64,000 nt of DNA from Euonymus europaeus (taxonomy: Eukaryota; Streptophyta; Magnoliopsida; Celastrales; Celastraceae): assembly GCA_963580455.1 (NCBI GenBank), contig OY756968.1:10143544-10207543 (forward strand), read 5' to 3'. The translations under genes were made by a program, and so were the position numbers. The notes under the pieces are model-generated. The model had not been told where the DNA came from and did no database searches. It saw nothing but the letters and a program-made list of their open reading frames with translations. Numbering within the stretch: the first letter of the stretch is position 1; every line of letters starts with the position of its first letter. Positions 1 to 12,777 of this stretch are shown here, in pieces.

Positions 1-894
1 ATTGATTTCATGGGACCTTTTCCTTCATCTAAAGGTTATTTATATATCTTACTTGCTGTGGATTATGTTTCAAAATGGGTGGAAGCAGTTCCATCAAAGA
101 CTAATGATTCTCGAGTTGTTCTCAGATTCCTTAAAGAAAATATATTTGCAAGATTTGGAACACCCAGGGCGATCATTAGTGATGGAGGGTCCCATTTCAA
201 TAATAAACTTTTTGCAGCACTATTGCAAAAGTACGGAGTCAAACATAAGGTGTCCACGCCATATCATCCACAGACAAGCGGACAAGCTGAAATCTGTAAT
301 AGGGAAATTAAGCAGATATTGGAGAAGACTGTGAGCTCCTCAGGCAAGGATTGGTCTGATCGTCTCATGGATGCTCTATGGGCTTATCGTACAGCCTACA
401 AAACTCCGATTGGAATGTCACCATACAGGTTGGTTTTTGGCAAACCCTGCCACTTACCAGTCGAATTAGAGCATAAAGCATATTGGGCTATCAAACAGTA
501 CAATTTCGAGATGAAGGCTGCAGGAGAGCAACGAAAGTTGCAGTTGAGTGAGTTGGAAGAACTCCGAAATGAAGCCTATGAGAGCTCTAAAATATACAAG
601 GAGAAGACCAAGGCCTATCATGATAAGACCATTTTGAGAAAACATTTTGAACCTGGGCAGAAAGTCTTATTATATAACTCACGCCTCCGACTATTCCCAG
701 GTAAGCTTCGTTCACGATGGTATGGTCCATTCCTTATTACTCATGTTTTTTCACATGGTGCAGTGAATCTTCAACACCCACAGACGGGAAATATTTTTAA
801 AGTGAATGGTCATCGTCTCAAGCACTATTTAGAGCCAGCAACAGAACATTTTGATGAGAATTTAAGGCTCTCTGATCCTGTTCCACTCACTTGA
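1..894 (+). CDS. Athila-type Ty3/gypsy integrase, C-terminal part (5' cut by window edge)
   Basis: This is the end of a retrotransposon polyprotein that inserts element cDNA into host DNA. The frame is open from base 1 and stops with TGA at 892-894, so the zinc finger and upstream RT lie outside the window. The catalytic core shows the first Asp in [10 protein letters not shown], the second in SDGGSHF and the Glu in [10 protein letters not shown], the DD(35)E pattern. A GPY/F-like end follows ([13 protein letters not shown], then [10 protein letters not shown]). No stop or frameshift interrupts the visible part. The Athila assignment rests on the extra ORF and LTR that follow. Integrase identity is secure; the lineage is inferred. 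Confidence 0.9.
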   Translation: MDFMGPFPSSKGYLYILLAVDYVSKWVEAVPSKTNDSRVVLRFLKENIFARFGTPRAIISDGGSHFNNKLFAALLQKYGVKHKVSTPYHPQTSGQAEICNREIKQILEKTVSSSGKDWSDRLMDALWAYRTAYKTPIGMSPYRLVFGKPCHLPVELEHKAYWAIKQYNFEMKAAGEQRKLQLSELEELRNEAYESSKIYKEKTKAYHDKTILRKHFEPGQKVLLYNSRLRLFPGKLRSRWYGPFLITHVFSHGAVNLQHPQTGNIFKVNGHRLKHYLEPATEHFDENLRLSDPVPLT

Positions 895-1679
895 TACGCT
901 GTTCCGTCTGGCTGACGACGCTAAATTTAGCGCTTATGGGAGGCAACCCATATTTCTTTCTCATTATCTTTGTGTGTTCAATCAAGCATTTAGTCCAGTT
1001 GCACATTTTATTAGCATATTCATTTTTACTTTCACCTTGAGGTGGTCACTGTACACTTTTGTGTGCGTGGGGCTTGATTGCGCCCATATGTCTACGGTGT
1101 GAGCTTTCTCCACCAGCTTAATGTGGTTTGGATCTTCAAATGTTTACTTATAGGGCAGCTGGGAGGGAGAGCATCTCATGAAGGTATTGTCATTAGTATA
1201 AGACCTGAAGGTTTACATTTTGATCCTGTGGACAAAAGCTGTGGTCTCCTGATAGGCCGAAGGAAAACACTCGATGGCGTTAGCACAGAAGTCACTGGAA
1301 TGAGCCTCTGTTACCTTACTTGTGCATGTGCATTGGTTGAAAAAAAAAAAGTATATATATATTTATATATTTGGGATTGCTTACGCAAAATATATTTTGA
1401 TCGGGTAAGATAGTATGATATATTATGCTACTAATTGCATGTCTAGGGAAATTCTGTCTAAGGAGTTTGGTATTTAAGTGGACCACTGTGTCCCTCCAAT
1501 CTTTCCTGGGAATTTCCCTGGTGTAATTGGTGATATAATTGTTTATATCTTCTACACCAATGATCTACAAAAAAAAAAAAAAAAAAAAAACGAAACCCTA
1601 ATTGTTTTCTTCTCACACTCTGTTTATTCCTGATTTTCAACTTTCCCTTTTCAGATCATCTCTCTTCCTCCGTCACAGT
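895..1679 (+). other. Athila spacer between pol and the extra 3' ORF
   Basis: No convincing gene. Just after the integrase stop there is a perfect 14-bp palindrome, CGCTAAATTTAGCG (919-932), then GGGAGGCAACCCA (938-950). The latter motif recurs after pol in plant Athila-like elements, from memory of the family. An A-run of about 22 lies at 1567-1590. The short ORF at 1078-1413 has no recognisable content. Confidence 0.55.
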
Positions 1680-2601
1680 ATGTCGCGCAGCCCTCGTGAT
1701 ACCGTTGCGACGGTAGACTTGTTCGCCAGAGCTACGATCCTGCCAGAACGTCGAATCGATTCAAAAATCCTGAACGATTCTGCCAAAAGACGAATTGCCG
1801 GTGTATCCTCACATCGTTCGCTCCTTTTACCATACTCTTCACAAAATACCCCACTCTTCTGGCACTCAACCAGTATATCAGGTTGACATCCCTGGTCTTC
1901 GGCTTCAATTCACTTCAGCGGATATTTGCAAATGTTTAGGTTATCCACCTACCGCTGATGTCGCTGAAGGTTTTCAAGCGCCGATCTCTATTTCCCATCA
2001 AGAGATGATTGATGATCTGTGTCAAGGGCGACACGATCCGAATAACGCTGCTTCTACACGCCGCTCTTATTTGCCGTCCACGATGTGGATGCTTGATGAT
2101 GCCATCCGAAGTAACCTTTGCCCCATTGGACACAGTCAACAACGACAGGGTAACATACTCTCTGTCCTATATTACATGTATCGTGGAGCCTGGTTTGATA
2201 TTGGCCGGATTTACCTTGAGAGCATTCTTAAGGCGAAGACCCTCGTGGAGAGACAAAAAACCAAGGTTGGGAGATTATTTTTCCCGAGACTCATCACACG
2301 GTTGCTTTTCAGTATGGGCATTCTCCCACCTCCCAGTCAGACAACTTCCAATTATCCAGTGACTGTTTTGGAGAACTCTACCTGGCGTCAGAGTACTAGC
2401 CACACGCTTTCCGGTGCTCGCAGACAACGCACACCGCGACGTCCAGTTGCTTTACCACTGGAAGCGTCTGACTCTTCTGTTGCTGCACTACCTTCGACTG
2501 ACCACATTCACGACATCTTGGCCCGCCTGCATAGGTTGGAGGTTGGACAACAGCGGCTGGAACACATGTTGAATGTCCTCATGGACATGGTGCGGCGCTA
2601 A
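1680..2601 (+). pseudogene. Athila extra 3' ORF (env-like position; putative plant transposon protein domain), frameshifted
   Basis: Athila elements carry an additional ORF between pol and the 3' LTR, where retroviruses have env. Its function is not established. Here it starts at ATG 1680 (MSRSPRDTVATVDLF). It loses one base near 1788-1796 and continues in another frame from about 1795 to the TAA at 2599-2601. The second part has GLRLQFTSADICKCLGYPP and a short RLHRLEVGQQRLEHML coiled-coil-like tail, typical of the plant transposon protein family found in these elements. I see no signal peptide or membrane segment, so calling it envelope is not justified. Joining the two frames is inferred; each half is read directly. 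Confidence 0.65.
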
Positions 2602-3677
2602 CCATCTTCTCCTTTCACCATTGTCCGAGCATCTTCCACCTCAGGTTGTATTTTTTTATCTTCTGTTTCTTTGCATTGCATTGCTTTTCCATACTTCGTC
2701 ATTTTCACATTGCGAATTTTCACATTGCGGACAATGTTTGGTTTAGGTTGGGGGTGGTGGCATATTCATGCACTTTGATGTTTTGGTACTAGTACAATTA
2801 GTTTGAGTCAATTTTTCTATCTGGATTATTAGAAAGCAACTTTTAACACACTTTTGTCCACAAATACTAAGCCTTGTGGTAAGATGGATGATAATGCATA
2901 TGACTAAGAATATTTTCTGGTTAAAGCACAAATGAGTGGAGAGAAATGAGTAAACAACTTATGAACTTGCATTGATCTCTTGAAATGGATAATTGCTGTC
3001 AATGAGCACCATTACATGGTTTGTGGAATGATTGGATGGATGCTGAGGATGATATTGATCAATGTTTAAGAACAATGTTGTAATTTTGCTGGGCCTTTGT
3101 TTGAGATGTTCTATATTATGAATTCGAGACATAAAAAAAAAGAAAAGGAAAAAAAAAGAAGAAAGAAGAAAAGGAAAAAAAGAGAAAAAATTGTTATGTG
3201 TATTCGTCAGTTATCAGTGATAAGGCTCTATTAGTTTGTCAATTGGAAAATGTTGATCAATAGAATTCCAAAGCAGGTTTGTGGTAAGACTGGTGGAAGT
3301 TCTTGACAGCTAATATACCTATCATTTGGTCAATGTTTGTTTATTTGTTTGTCCTTAAATTGACTTTTCTTCTGAGTGCATATCTATTTTCCAACTCCAT
3401 GAGAGAAATTCATAGCCCAAAAATCCTTCTATACCCTGTGAGAATATGGAGTTGAGGCTTTTACTTGGATAAATTGTTTGAGGTTATATGCATTATGGAT
3501 TGTGGTATGAAGGTTTTGGCTTAGCACACACACAAGTGTTGGAAGTTGTGACTATACTAATCTGGATAGGAATTGTGATCTCGTACCTTTTGTTCTAGTA
3601 TTGTTACTTTCACTCATTTCTCATAACATTTTTACGCTTGAATTACTAGGGACTAGTAATAAGCTGGTTGGGGGTTG
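2602..3677 (+). other. Athila 3' non-coding region with polypurine tract
   Basis: There is no gene here. The tract GGTTGGGGGTT (3666-3676) abuts the presumed 3' LTR start and is the likely plus-strand primer. A near copy, GGTTGGGGGTGGTGG, lies at 2746-2760 right after the extra ORF. A purely A/G stretch covers about 3133-3188. Confidence 0.5.
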
Positions 3678-5199
3678 TGATAAGTGCCAGAATGTACGTT
3701 CTTAAAGTGATAAAATACTACCAAAGCAATGCCAAGAAATTGTGCTTAAAAGCTGAATTTTCAAGATTATTGTACTTAAGATCTTCTTGGATGTTTTGCA
3801 GGTTAAGAACTAGTAAGAGCTATCGGAATGAGATTTGATCTTCAGAAAATGTTTAGAGGACACTTCAAGCTTTTCAGGAAGTATTGGTTCACAGAAATCG
3901 GAGTTCATTTGGGCCTCTAAAGGTTGCCTCAAAGTCAAGTTTGGAAGTTATATCCGGAGCAGAATTTCTGTTTGCAGACCAGACCTTTAGAAGCCCATAA
4001 ATTGAGCGTCTCATATCCAAATTGAGTGATTCAAAAGCCCATAATTATCTACACATTTATATCTACATTATTGATGAAGGGTTTGAGTTCATAATAGGCT
4101 TCGTTTAGGCCCAGAATGTAGTTACAGGATTAGTGTATAATTGGATGTTGATGTCATTGATGATACCATTTCCATTCAAAGAGTGGACAATCCACCACAC
4201 CAATTTGATGGACAATCCACCACCAAAATATGGCACTAACTCCTCCACTATGTGCTCATTTTCTCTATAAATAGAGAGGAGTAGGAGCTAGGAGGGAGAG
4301 CTTCGGAGACAAGAAGGAAAGAAGGAGAAGGATTGGAAGCAAAAAGAGGAGAAGGAAAAGAAGAAAACAAGGCTTGTATTTGTAATTATGTTTTTATGTT
4401 TCATGTTTTATTTGGTTATGTATAACTAAACTCTTGTTAGTTAGGGCTTGTCTTGAAGCCCCAAGCATGCTTTCAATTTTATAAGTTGTGTGGATTTCAA
4501 TTTCTACAAGCATGATGATTTTGATTTTTCCATGTTATGTGAGTTCTAGTATTGTGTTTCTTTGATTAGCTAACTTTGAAGCATGTATTAGAATTAATTG
4601 TTGTAGAACATAGTCAATTGCCTTGTTGAATATGTTCTTTCTTGCAACATATAATTCAGTTGAAAATGAATTATGAAAAATCAATTCTTGAATACCTAAG
4701 TACAAATACCATGTATTAGGATTCTTGTGACATTCATATTCTCTTTACTCTTATTGGATTCTTGATTGTTGATTGATGCAAATGCCATGCTAGATTTCAA
4801 TTAAGAATACACGTAATGAGGTAGACGCCATACACTTTACATGCAATTAAGAGAGAATCATACAACTTGAGTTTGACCATGACCTTGTTGTGAATGTTGT
4901 CATCATATGCTTGTTTAAATTGTTACTCTATTATTTCTTATAAATTGTTTGAATGTTTTGTGGTGGATAGTGAGTCTTAGCTATTGTTTTCAATAATTCT
5001 CATTCTTGTTATTAACGTCAATTTCTTTGTCTTAATTTTTATCTATTGCAAGACTTAACCCCCCTTGTATCAATTATATTCAGGTGTAAGATTGTATATC
5101 TATTAGCATCACTCCTTGTGGGATCGACTCTTACTTATTCACTATATATATTAATTGTACATTTGTAGGTTATTTTAAGTTGTTACTAACGACATAACA
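3678..5199 (+). mobile_element. Athila 3' LTR
   Basis: The LTR opens with TGATAAGTGCC directly after a polypurine tract and ends near CGACATAACA, giving about 1.52 kb, a usual Athila length. It contains a TATA box at 4266. Near its end, from about 5110, it has CTTGTGGGATCGACTC, which I know from LTR ends of this lineage. The 5' LTR lies outside the window, so the exact end (5199 or 5202) and the target duplication cannot be confirmed. The motif GACAATCCACCAC is repeated near 4187 and 4212. Confidence 0.65.
4266..4273 (+). promoter_or_regulatory. TATA box of the Athila LTR
   Basis: TATAAATA followed by purine-rich GAGAGGAG, about 590 bp into the LTR, which is a plausible U3/R boundary. Confidence 0.5.
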
Positions 5200-6260
5200 A
5201 CATTTGATGGATTCAGTTAGTTATATATGGAGACTTGTGTGCAGTCAATAAGGAATCCACCGCCTCGAAATAAACGAGGAGAATATCCTATGTGATCCAG
5301 ATATTTATTGACACAGAAAATCCTTGGCCGAGGTTATATGATTAATGAAAAAGGTGTTTTCATTAATTATTTGTTTGTCAATAAAATATTCGGTCTGACA
5401 TATAATTGAGTTAGTGGATTTGATCGATATCCATGATCCTCACTCAATTGAGATATTGTACAGTGGAAGGATTTAATTATATAATAATTATAATTAAAGG
5501 TTTATATGAAAGAATTCATTATTGATTGGGTAGTCACGATATAGTGCTAGGTGTTACTCATGATTTATAAGAAATGATTAAAAGTTGTTTTAATTAATAT
5601 CAAAGAGTTTGATGTTATTATTATCACTAATCGGTAATGAACCTAGAAAATCACACATAAAAGAATCACGGAAATTTGTTTCAACTAAGGTTATTAAGAG
5701 AACTGTGTGGATTCGATAATATTTATGAGATAAAAATAATCAAATTATTAATTAAATATGATTTATTGTAAGCCGGATTGAATCTGATTGATTAATAATG
5801 CTAGCACATGACAAATTAATCAATTATGGAACCATATTTAATAATACAAATATATATATATATATATATATATTAAATAATGCAGCAAAAGTGGTTGCCG
5901 ACAACTCACTTTGGCTCATTATAAAGTTGTATTTGTACAACTTGTGAGATAATGAATTCAAGAATTAGAATTGAATTGCATTGAAACAAAACACAATTCT
6001 CGAAAGGGAAACTTTCCAATTTTGAAAAGTTTCATTTGTGGTGTGTGACACTAAAATTATTGTAATACCTTGGTGTTGTGATTCTGGTGGACTAACTAGA
6101 GGCTTCGTATAATCGAAGTTCTACCAGCGAACTGGCGACATAGATTTGATCAAGCGGGAGTTGGAAATGATTTCATACAAAAGGAGTACCGGACAAATCT
6201 TTCGTACAAGCACGCTACAAGAGGTAAAAATTTTGTAGCTTCCGTTGTATATTATAATAT
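5200..6260. other. AT-rich non-coding DNA, possibly a Ty1/copia LTR remnant
   Basis: No reading frame of note. The layout (a GCTTCCGTTGTATATTATA-type end near 6239, preceded by AG-rich sequence) resembles the 3' end of copia LTRs, but no paired LTR or TG...CA boundary is visible. Confidence 0.3.
5851..5873. repeat. (TA)n microsatellite
   Basis: An uninterrupted TA dinucleotide run of about 11 units. Confidence 0.9.
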
Positions 6261-7434
6261 TCGGTTTGCTAACATAAATACACTACATTCTCTAATTATC
6301 ATTTGTCGAATTCGAGAAGTAAAGTGACTACTTTCTCCAGTAAGGCACAACAATAAGAGACACTGCTTTTCCATTAAGAAAAAGAAGAAAGCCTTCGACT
6401 TTGAAAAATCAACATATATGATTTTTGATGAAATGATATACGGTCTTGGTTGTGTTTGGCCCAAATTGATGTTGTGTTGCAGCTGTTGTTGAATTATGGT
6501 GTGGCTCATCAATCAATCATCAATCATCAATCAATACCTTATATTAAAATGGAATCACTCATTTATGAGAAATGAGTTTTAGCTGTGCCACATCATAAAA
6601 CAAGGGTAAGAGGAGTTTGACACCTGGAATATCATATGAAAAATAAAAAGCAAATGAGACTTATTTATGGAGAATTAATTAACTAAAACGTATTCATATA
6701 AGACTTCTCTACCGAGAATGACTGTTTACGTCTACTCTTCTTCTCTTGCACTATCCTCTCACTTTGGAAGTTCAAAGGATATCCACAAAAAAGCGACTTT
6801 TCGGAAGGCAGACCTGCTTCAATTTCTTGATAGGAGGCAAAGTTGAAATCTGCACATGTTGGGTAAGTTCCAGGCTTTGTTATTTGGCTCAACTATTTCT
6901 GAGATTTCTTCAGACGACTTCCCCTCACTATATCGCTTGTTGATTGTTTACTTACATTGAGCATCTTTGCTTCGTATAAGATTCGTTTTGGGTAGGTACA
7001 CGGCATCCCTCTGAAGTTTTTAATTCCCTTCAATTTTTGTCTATTTTAATAAAAATTGTTTACTTGGAATTCCTTTTTGGTTGATTACAATTTCCTCTTA
7101 CTTGATTGGTATGATTAGGACTCCATTACCATATTGATTCTCAAGATTTGTCTTATTTCCTCTGAATCTTCTCTTTGTTGGCTTTATTAACTCTGAGCAT
7201 TCTCTACTCACTGTTGTCTTGAAAACCTGTTACACTTGCCTAAGTGTACTTCTTTTGCACTTGTTTTTTCCCACAGAATGGTTGCCAAATTTTCGGTGGT
7301 TGTGGATTTGAAGTAATCCAATTCCTCAACCAGGACATCCTATACCGATTTACCTACTCCGATCCATCGTATGTACTCATTCAAGCAGCGAAAATTCTCT
7401 TTTGCTTGTTGAGTTACATACATTTGGACCTAGG
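6261..7434. other. Low-coding DNA, origin unclear
   Basis: No retroelement protein is visible. A strong donor-like GTAAGT occurs at about 6861 after a short open stretch, and an acceptor-like CCCACAG at about 7271-7277. These could be exon edges of a captured gene, but I cannot name one. Confidence 0.3.
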
Positions 7435-7560
7435 TGGGTAAAGTATGATGCCAAGGATTGGGCCGAGAATGAGGCACTTAAGTATGGTGGACTAAATGAG
7501 CAATCATGGTGGCAAAAGTAGGCGGAGCATTATGATGGAGGAGGATCAGTTCTCAAATGG
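7435..7560 (+). pseudogene. LESV: Exon fragment of a LESV-like (LIKE EARLY STARVATION) starch-granule protein gene
   Basis: Read from 7435, the frame gives a tryptophan-rich stretch of about 42 residues including LNEQSWW and GSVLKW, with EHYDGGG between. From memory this matches the Trp-rich repeat region of plant plastid LESV/ESV1 proteins, which bind starch glucans. An in-frame TAG (QK then stop) sits where the family has Trp, so a TGG-to-TAG change. The piece starts right after an AG and has no matching exon on either side. It is a fragment, not a working gene. The identification rests on recall of the family and needs a protein search. Confidence 0.6.
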
Positions 7561-8681
7561 TTTTCTCTAACTCTACTTTAATAGTCATTTGCAAATTTGT
7601 ATCACACTTAACATGTGTATACTCAAGTTGTCATTTGTCTGAAGTCAGTAAGTGAGGCATACAACTTTTCTTCGGTCACTTACAATGCAGTAGCAAGCGA
7701 TAGGTCAGCATGTTTACATCTGCCTAAATTTAATGGATGATTGGTTCTATGCCTTCGGGCACCATGATAGTAATAATATAAATGGTGTTTGAAAATTCCC
7801 CATTTTACGCAAATCTTTAATTAATAGAAAGTAAAAAGATATCATATGGTTCAAACCATGGAAAGAGCCTTCCCATGAGAACCGAAGGCATTCAATCCTA
7901 TGTGATCTTGCACAATAGCATAGTCTTATTTTATCAATTTCTTGGATTCGTATTGTAAATTTTATTGGTATTTAACTTCTTTAGATGATTCCAATTGCTA
8001 TTTAATTACAGAAACCTTACGTGAATTAATCTTTAGGCACAATATGTGAGTGTTAAATACAAAAATTCATTCTCTTATTAGAAATCTTAATGTTAATTTA
8101 CAATGACATAACAACTACAAAAAAAACATAGGTCACACATTTAGACTAATTGATCCACCCAAGCCAATGACAACACTTCTCTCTTGTGGCCCTAATAGAG
8201 TTTTTTTTGGTGAATCACCCTACTAGACTTCGTAAAACTGGATTAGCATAACCTTCTACAATTAACTATTTTCGTTCAATATATCCCTTATCTTAATTTT
8301 TTTTTACTGCGTTTGGTTGCTCATACACAAATATTGGTCTCTTTTGACTTTAAATTTAGAAAAACTTTGTTCCCGCTACTATCATATTTAATGTAGAAAG
8401 GTGATATGCTTGGAATGCCTGTACCAAAGGATTTTTTCCTAGATTCTTTTACTAGTTAAATTTAATGGAATACTGTATTCTTATATTTATTTGATTTTAG
8501 GTGGAATTTGTACTCCTGTGTGGTGAACTTTTTCATGATAATAAACACTCAAGGTCAACATTAGTTAGGCCCTCAGTGAGTTTGTAATGTTACAGCTCAT
8601 ATGTATAAATGTCCAATATTGGTAACATATTTTTTTGTTTGTAATTCAATCAATTCATTAGAAAAGCCTTTTAAATTTTAG
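7561..8681. other. Non-coding AT-rich DNA
   Basis: I see no gene, repeat unit or transposon terminus here beyond simple AT-rich sequence. Confidence 0.4.
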
Positions 8682-8952
8682 GGGCAGTTAAATGAAAACC
8701 TGATGCCACATTTAGCTTCAAGGATAAAGATTTGGTAAATCTTTTCCACGGGGAAGAAAATTTTCCAAATTGTCTTGATGAGGTATGAACTTATACATTA
8801 TGTTCATATATGTCACTCCATACTCATTTGTTGGAAGAATTTTGTTCATAATACAATACCGTTTTGTGATATTTAACGGATACAAGGGTGCCATGAAGAT
8901 CAAGGGCAGTATGATTGCAGCTCAAAAATTCACTCCTGACATTTTCCCATAG
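8682..8952 (+). pseudogene. SCP2: Two-exon fragment of a sterol carrier protein 2 (SCP2) gene
   Basis: Plant SCP2 is a small peroxisomal lipid-transfer protein. Exon 1 here (8682-8782) follows TTTTAG and reads DATFSFKDKDL, then degenerates. The intron runs 8783-8886, beginning GTATGAAC and ending CAAG. Exon 2 reads GAMKIKGSMIAAQKFTPDIF (about 8887-8949) and then hits a stop where the family continues to a peroxisomal targeting tail. The upstream exons are missing. Because the intron is retained, the piece was copied as DNA rather than from mRNA. Identification is from memory of the SCP2 domain and is strong for exon 2. Confidence 0.75.
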
Positions 8953-11101
8953 CATGGTAACGGAACAAATCCGTATTAGGTTTGTTATAAATTGTTGCTA
9001 AAACTGCATTTTAAATGTAACTTTAATCTACGTATTTTGTATCAGTTTATTTTATTCTGTTTTTCCATATATTGCAGCAGAGCAATATGAGTAACTTGAA
9101 CCATCTATGGTCCGATATTGATGAGATCAATGTGGATAGTATTTACTTTCGAATTAGGATCATCAATAAGAAGCTCGATGTTGTTAAGTTCAACTGAGTG
9201 CCCACATCAACCTCACTTATACCAACAACCAGCTTTCATTAATTGCAATAATTTTCTAAAGGCTTCAGGCTGTTGGTGATACAAAATGAATAGGTCCTAG
9301 ACAGATCAACTGACATTTTTTATTTGAGAATGAGGCTTGAGTTGCAGTACAAAGGCTCAGGTTACTCTTTGCACCTTCCTCTAATTATGAATCTTTGTTG
9401 TGGCAATCGCCCATTATTGTCAGATAATTTTGTGTTTTTTTATGGAATCATTTAAGCTGTACATCAATTTCATCTTTATGATTTTATTTATACATTATCA
9501 TTTTTCACTATTAAAGGGACGATTTACATGTATGGCAGACAAATATGTTTAAATGTATCTGCCCCAAATTTTTTGTATGAGAATTGATGATGACTTCTCA
9601 AATTGTTGGCATATCTATTATTTGAGAAACTGATGTCTCTATAACTATAATGATAGATCATCTGTTGATCCGTTTTTCCCTTTTTATGTTCGTCTTTTTT
9701 TTAATCTTGGCTTTCTTGGTGTAGTATTCTAGAAGGTAGGTCACTTTTACCCTCGGCTTCAATCTTTATATGTTTAGAATGCTAAAGCTGGAATGGTTAG
9801 ATAGAAAGTTTTAAATTTAAATATTTGAGCATGCTTTGACAACCTCAGAGTATTCTGATAGATGCGATTTTATGTCCAATATTCTACATACAGATAACGA
9901 GCCGTTCCTCAGCCTCTTTGATGCTCCTCACCTCATCTGTGGAGTCTCTTTCGATCATTGCTTAGCAGCTTTTGTCAGGTTCATTAAGCCTCTTATTTCT
10001 TTGCCACATTACTCTTCCTAAGTAATATGAAGGACTTGAACAGTTCAACCATGGCTTTCCACCACATTGCCAAGCAGAGGTTCTGAAATTGTAACTCGAT
10101 GCGCGACTTACAGGTCAGGGTGCATTCAATTCCATAAGTGACTGAACTATATCTATCAATTTAGAGTTTTTCTGTTTTATTTTTTTAAAATATGCGAGCT
10201 CTCTTTTTAATAAGCTACATAGTTGATTTATTTAATAACTTCAGCAAAATCTAGACCTATGACAATCGCAATAAATTTAGATGATGAAATAGAGAACAAG
10301 CTCTACCGTTGCAATATTCTAAAGAAATTTTCATTACGAAGGTGCCAGAATATAAAATGTCTTCTGTATTTGATATGATTTGTAGAGTATGACCTTTAAA
10401 ATATTGGGATTGACTTTCTCATGAAGGCTTAATTGAATCACTGTTTTTTCCCCTTTGCCCATTCATTGTTAGTCGGAGCTTCATTGGTTATCTAGATTTT
10501 AATTTAATTAATAATTACGTTTTATTAATTAAATCCTCATTGTAATTCATCTTATCTATTTTATATTTTGAATGTTACAGAGCTGTGTTTCTTTAGATTA
10601 TCGCAATTTTCCTGTTAAAAGATGTGATAAGAACATTCGTACAAAGGAAGACTACTATTGATTAGAGACACAGGAAATGAACACGCAAGGCAATTTTAGA
10701 GGCCAAGCACTCTCCACACACACCAAACCAGAGAGAACTAGCATAAAAACCAATAACACCAAAACCAAACAATAAATAGACAGGTCCCAAAGAAACCCAA
10801 TAGCCCTCCCCGATGCCCCACAACTCAATTAAGCCAGTCAAACTTTGGTCCTCCCAGTCTCCTCATCTTCTTTCTCTCCAAAATGATTGTCTTTCCCTCC
10901 AAAATGCTTGCCATGTTTCCCGTGCCTAACATAAGTAAAATGGACGGGGTTTATCGAGATGCTGGTTTCTGGCAATAAGAAGCTCTATTCCACTCTTTTA
11001 TGATTTTTGTTTGAAAAATAGGGAGTAGTTCACAGTTCTTTGTTTAGCTTTGCGTGGACTGAACTTAAAAAAGGTGTCCAACCAATGTCTATTGTTATTG
11101 A
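8953..11101. other. Low-coding DNA with exon-like scraps
   Basis: A short open stretch at 9088-9197 after TATTGCAG (MSNLNHLWSDIDEINVDS and onward) and another at 9836-10021 look exon-like, but I cannot assign either. No transposon coding sequence or clear terminal repeat is visible. Confidence 0.35.
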
Positions 11102-12777
11102 TGTTGGGATGATGTCCTAAAAACATACCATGTAAAGACAATTCTGGAATTCAAGAATAAACATTTTATGATTGCATTTGTGTTTTAAATGTTTTATTTT
11201 AAATATTTCATTTATATGTGAATGTTCTATCAAGGTCTAAGGATGTTAGATATGTGAATCTTGGATACTCAGATACACTTGAAGTGTGAGTATAGATTGA
11301 CACAAGATTCATTATTACATTTTAAATCATTAGTCACAACCAGATTAACAAAGCTAGGCACTTTGTTGATATAGGTTGTAGTGCATGGACATCTCCAATT
11401 AGGGGAATGGTTTGTCTTAACCGTTTGAGAGGATTCTCGGATTGGTGCACTAGTGTATATGTGGACATATATATTGATAGACTTACATAGGAATGAACAA
11501 CCAGAAATGTGCTATCAAAGAGTTGTTCATCCTATAGCTGTGGGAGTACGGTATATCTCAAGCTTGAGTAGGTCAATACGTTTATACTTATAGCGTATGC
11601 ATTTTGATTCATCAATAAGTGAGACACGCATTATTGTCAAAATCTTGATAACTTGGATGTATGCCACTAGGGTATAAGCGCATACCTACAAAATAGTCAT
11701 TCATGTACTTTCGGTTACGGAAGTGTAAGCACCCATCTGAGAGGTTCAAATTATTCTATCTAGAAATTATGCATAGTGATTCTAACGAATCAAGTGTTGT
11801 GAATTAAATTGATCGATGGGTCAATTTAATACGCTTAGAGGATAGATATAAAGGAATCTGGAGCTCAGAGAAAATATGAATTTTGGAGTGTTCGATAGTA
11901 CGAATGAACTCACTCCGACTTACTGGGTGTTGTATGGAGGATATGCAAGTACATTTCCTACAGGTCAAGGACAAGTTTTTAATTATGGAAAAGCCTCGAT
12001 GTAAGAATCGTACATATTGGGTAGTGCATCCAAAGTTCAGGTAGTGTCAGACGAATATTAGATTGATATATTATTCCTAGTCATAGGGCTTGAAGGTAAA
12101 GAATAATATTTCAGGAGCCACAATATGTATGTCCTGTGGAGTCCCCTTGGTAGCCCTAATAATCTCTTATCCTATTTAAGAAAGATCTGCGAAATTCACC
12201 ATATCACAACGGTTATTGGGAAAGTTACAAGAATAATATTTGTATAACGAATAGATATAATTTTATTGGATTTTGGTTTTCCAATGATAACCCTAAGATA
12301 AAATTATTTTTGTTGAGATATACAAAATTCTTGTAAAAGTATTTATGAAAATTAATAAGTCTCAAAATTTTGATTCAGATTGTAAAATAAATATTTTACA
12401 TAATCAAAATTAAAATCAAGAATAGACCAAGGAACAAATAATATTTGAGCCTTGAATTCTTGAAGTATTGGGCCGAAGGAAAACCTAGAGGTCTAATAAG
12501 ATTGGATCAGATTCTATGGATTTTTCTTTGGGCCAAACTAGGCCCAAACTATGCATTGCAAAAGAAAAGCACGGCTGGCCCAATAATAAGGATGGCCACC
12601 GTTTTGTTTTTTCCTAGTTCCTTAAGGATTAGGAAAACAAAACCTAAAATGAGACTTGATTGACTTTAGATATAAATACATCACTTATCTCTCTCATAAG
12701 TGAGTTTTTAATACAAAAAAAGGGGTGGTGGCCGTGTGATACAATTCACAAAAAGACAACCTAGTTTGGTTTTTCTT
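11102..12777 (+). mobile_element. Probable Ty1/copia LTR-like sequence
   Basis: Starts TGTTGGGATGATGTCC and is non-coding for about 1.7 kb. A TATAAATA at 12671 is followed by a CTCTCT tract and GGTGGTGGCCGTGTG, an arrangement I associate with copia LTR promoters. No polypurine tract, primer site or target duplication was found, so boundaries and class are tentative. It abuts truncated LTR C. Confidence 0.35.

Noticed and set aside
1680..2601. True retroviral envelope gene in the Athila element
   Set aside because: No signal peptide, cleavage site or transmembrane segment visible; only the position is env-like.
6261..11101. Helitron ends around the gene fragments
   Set aside because: TC starts are common and no convincing hairpin plus CTRR end was located by eye.
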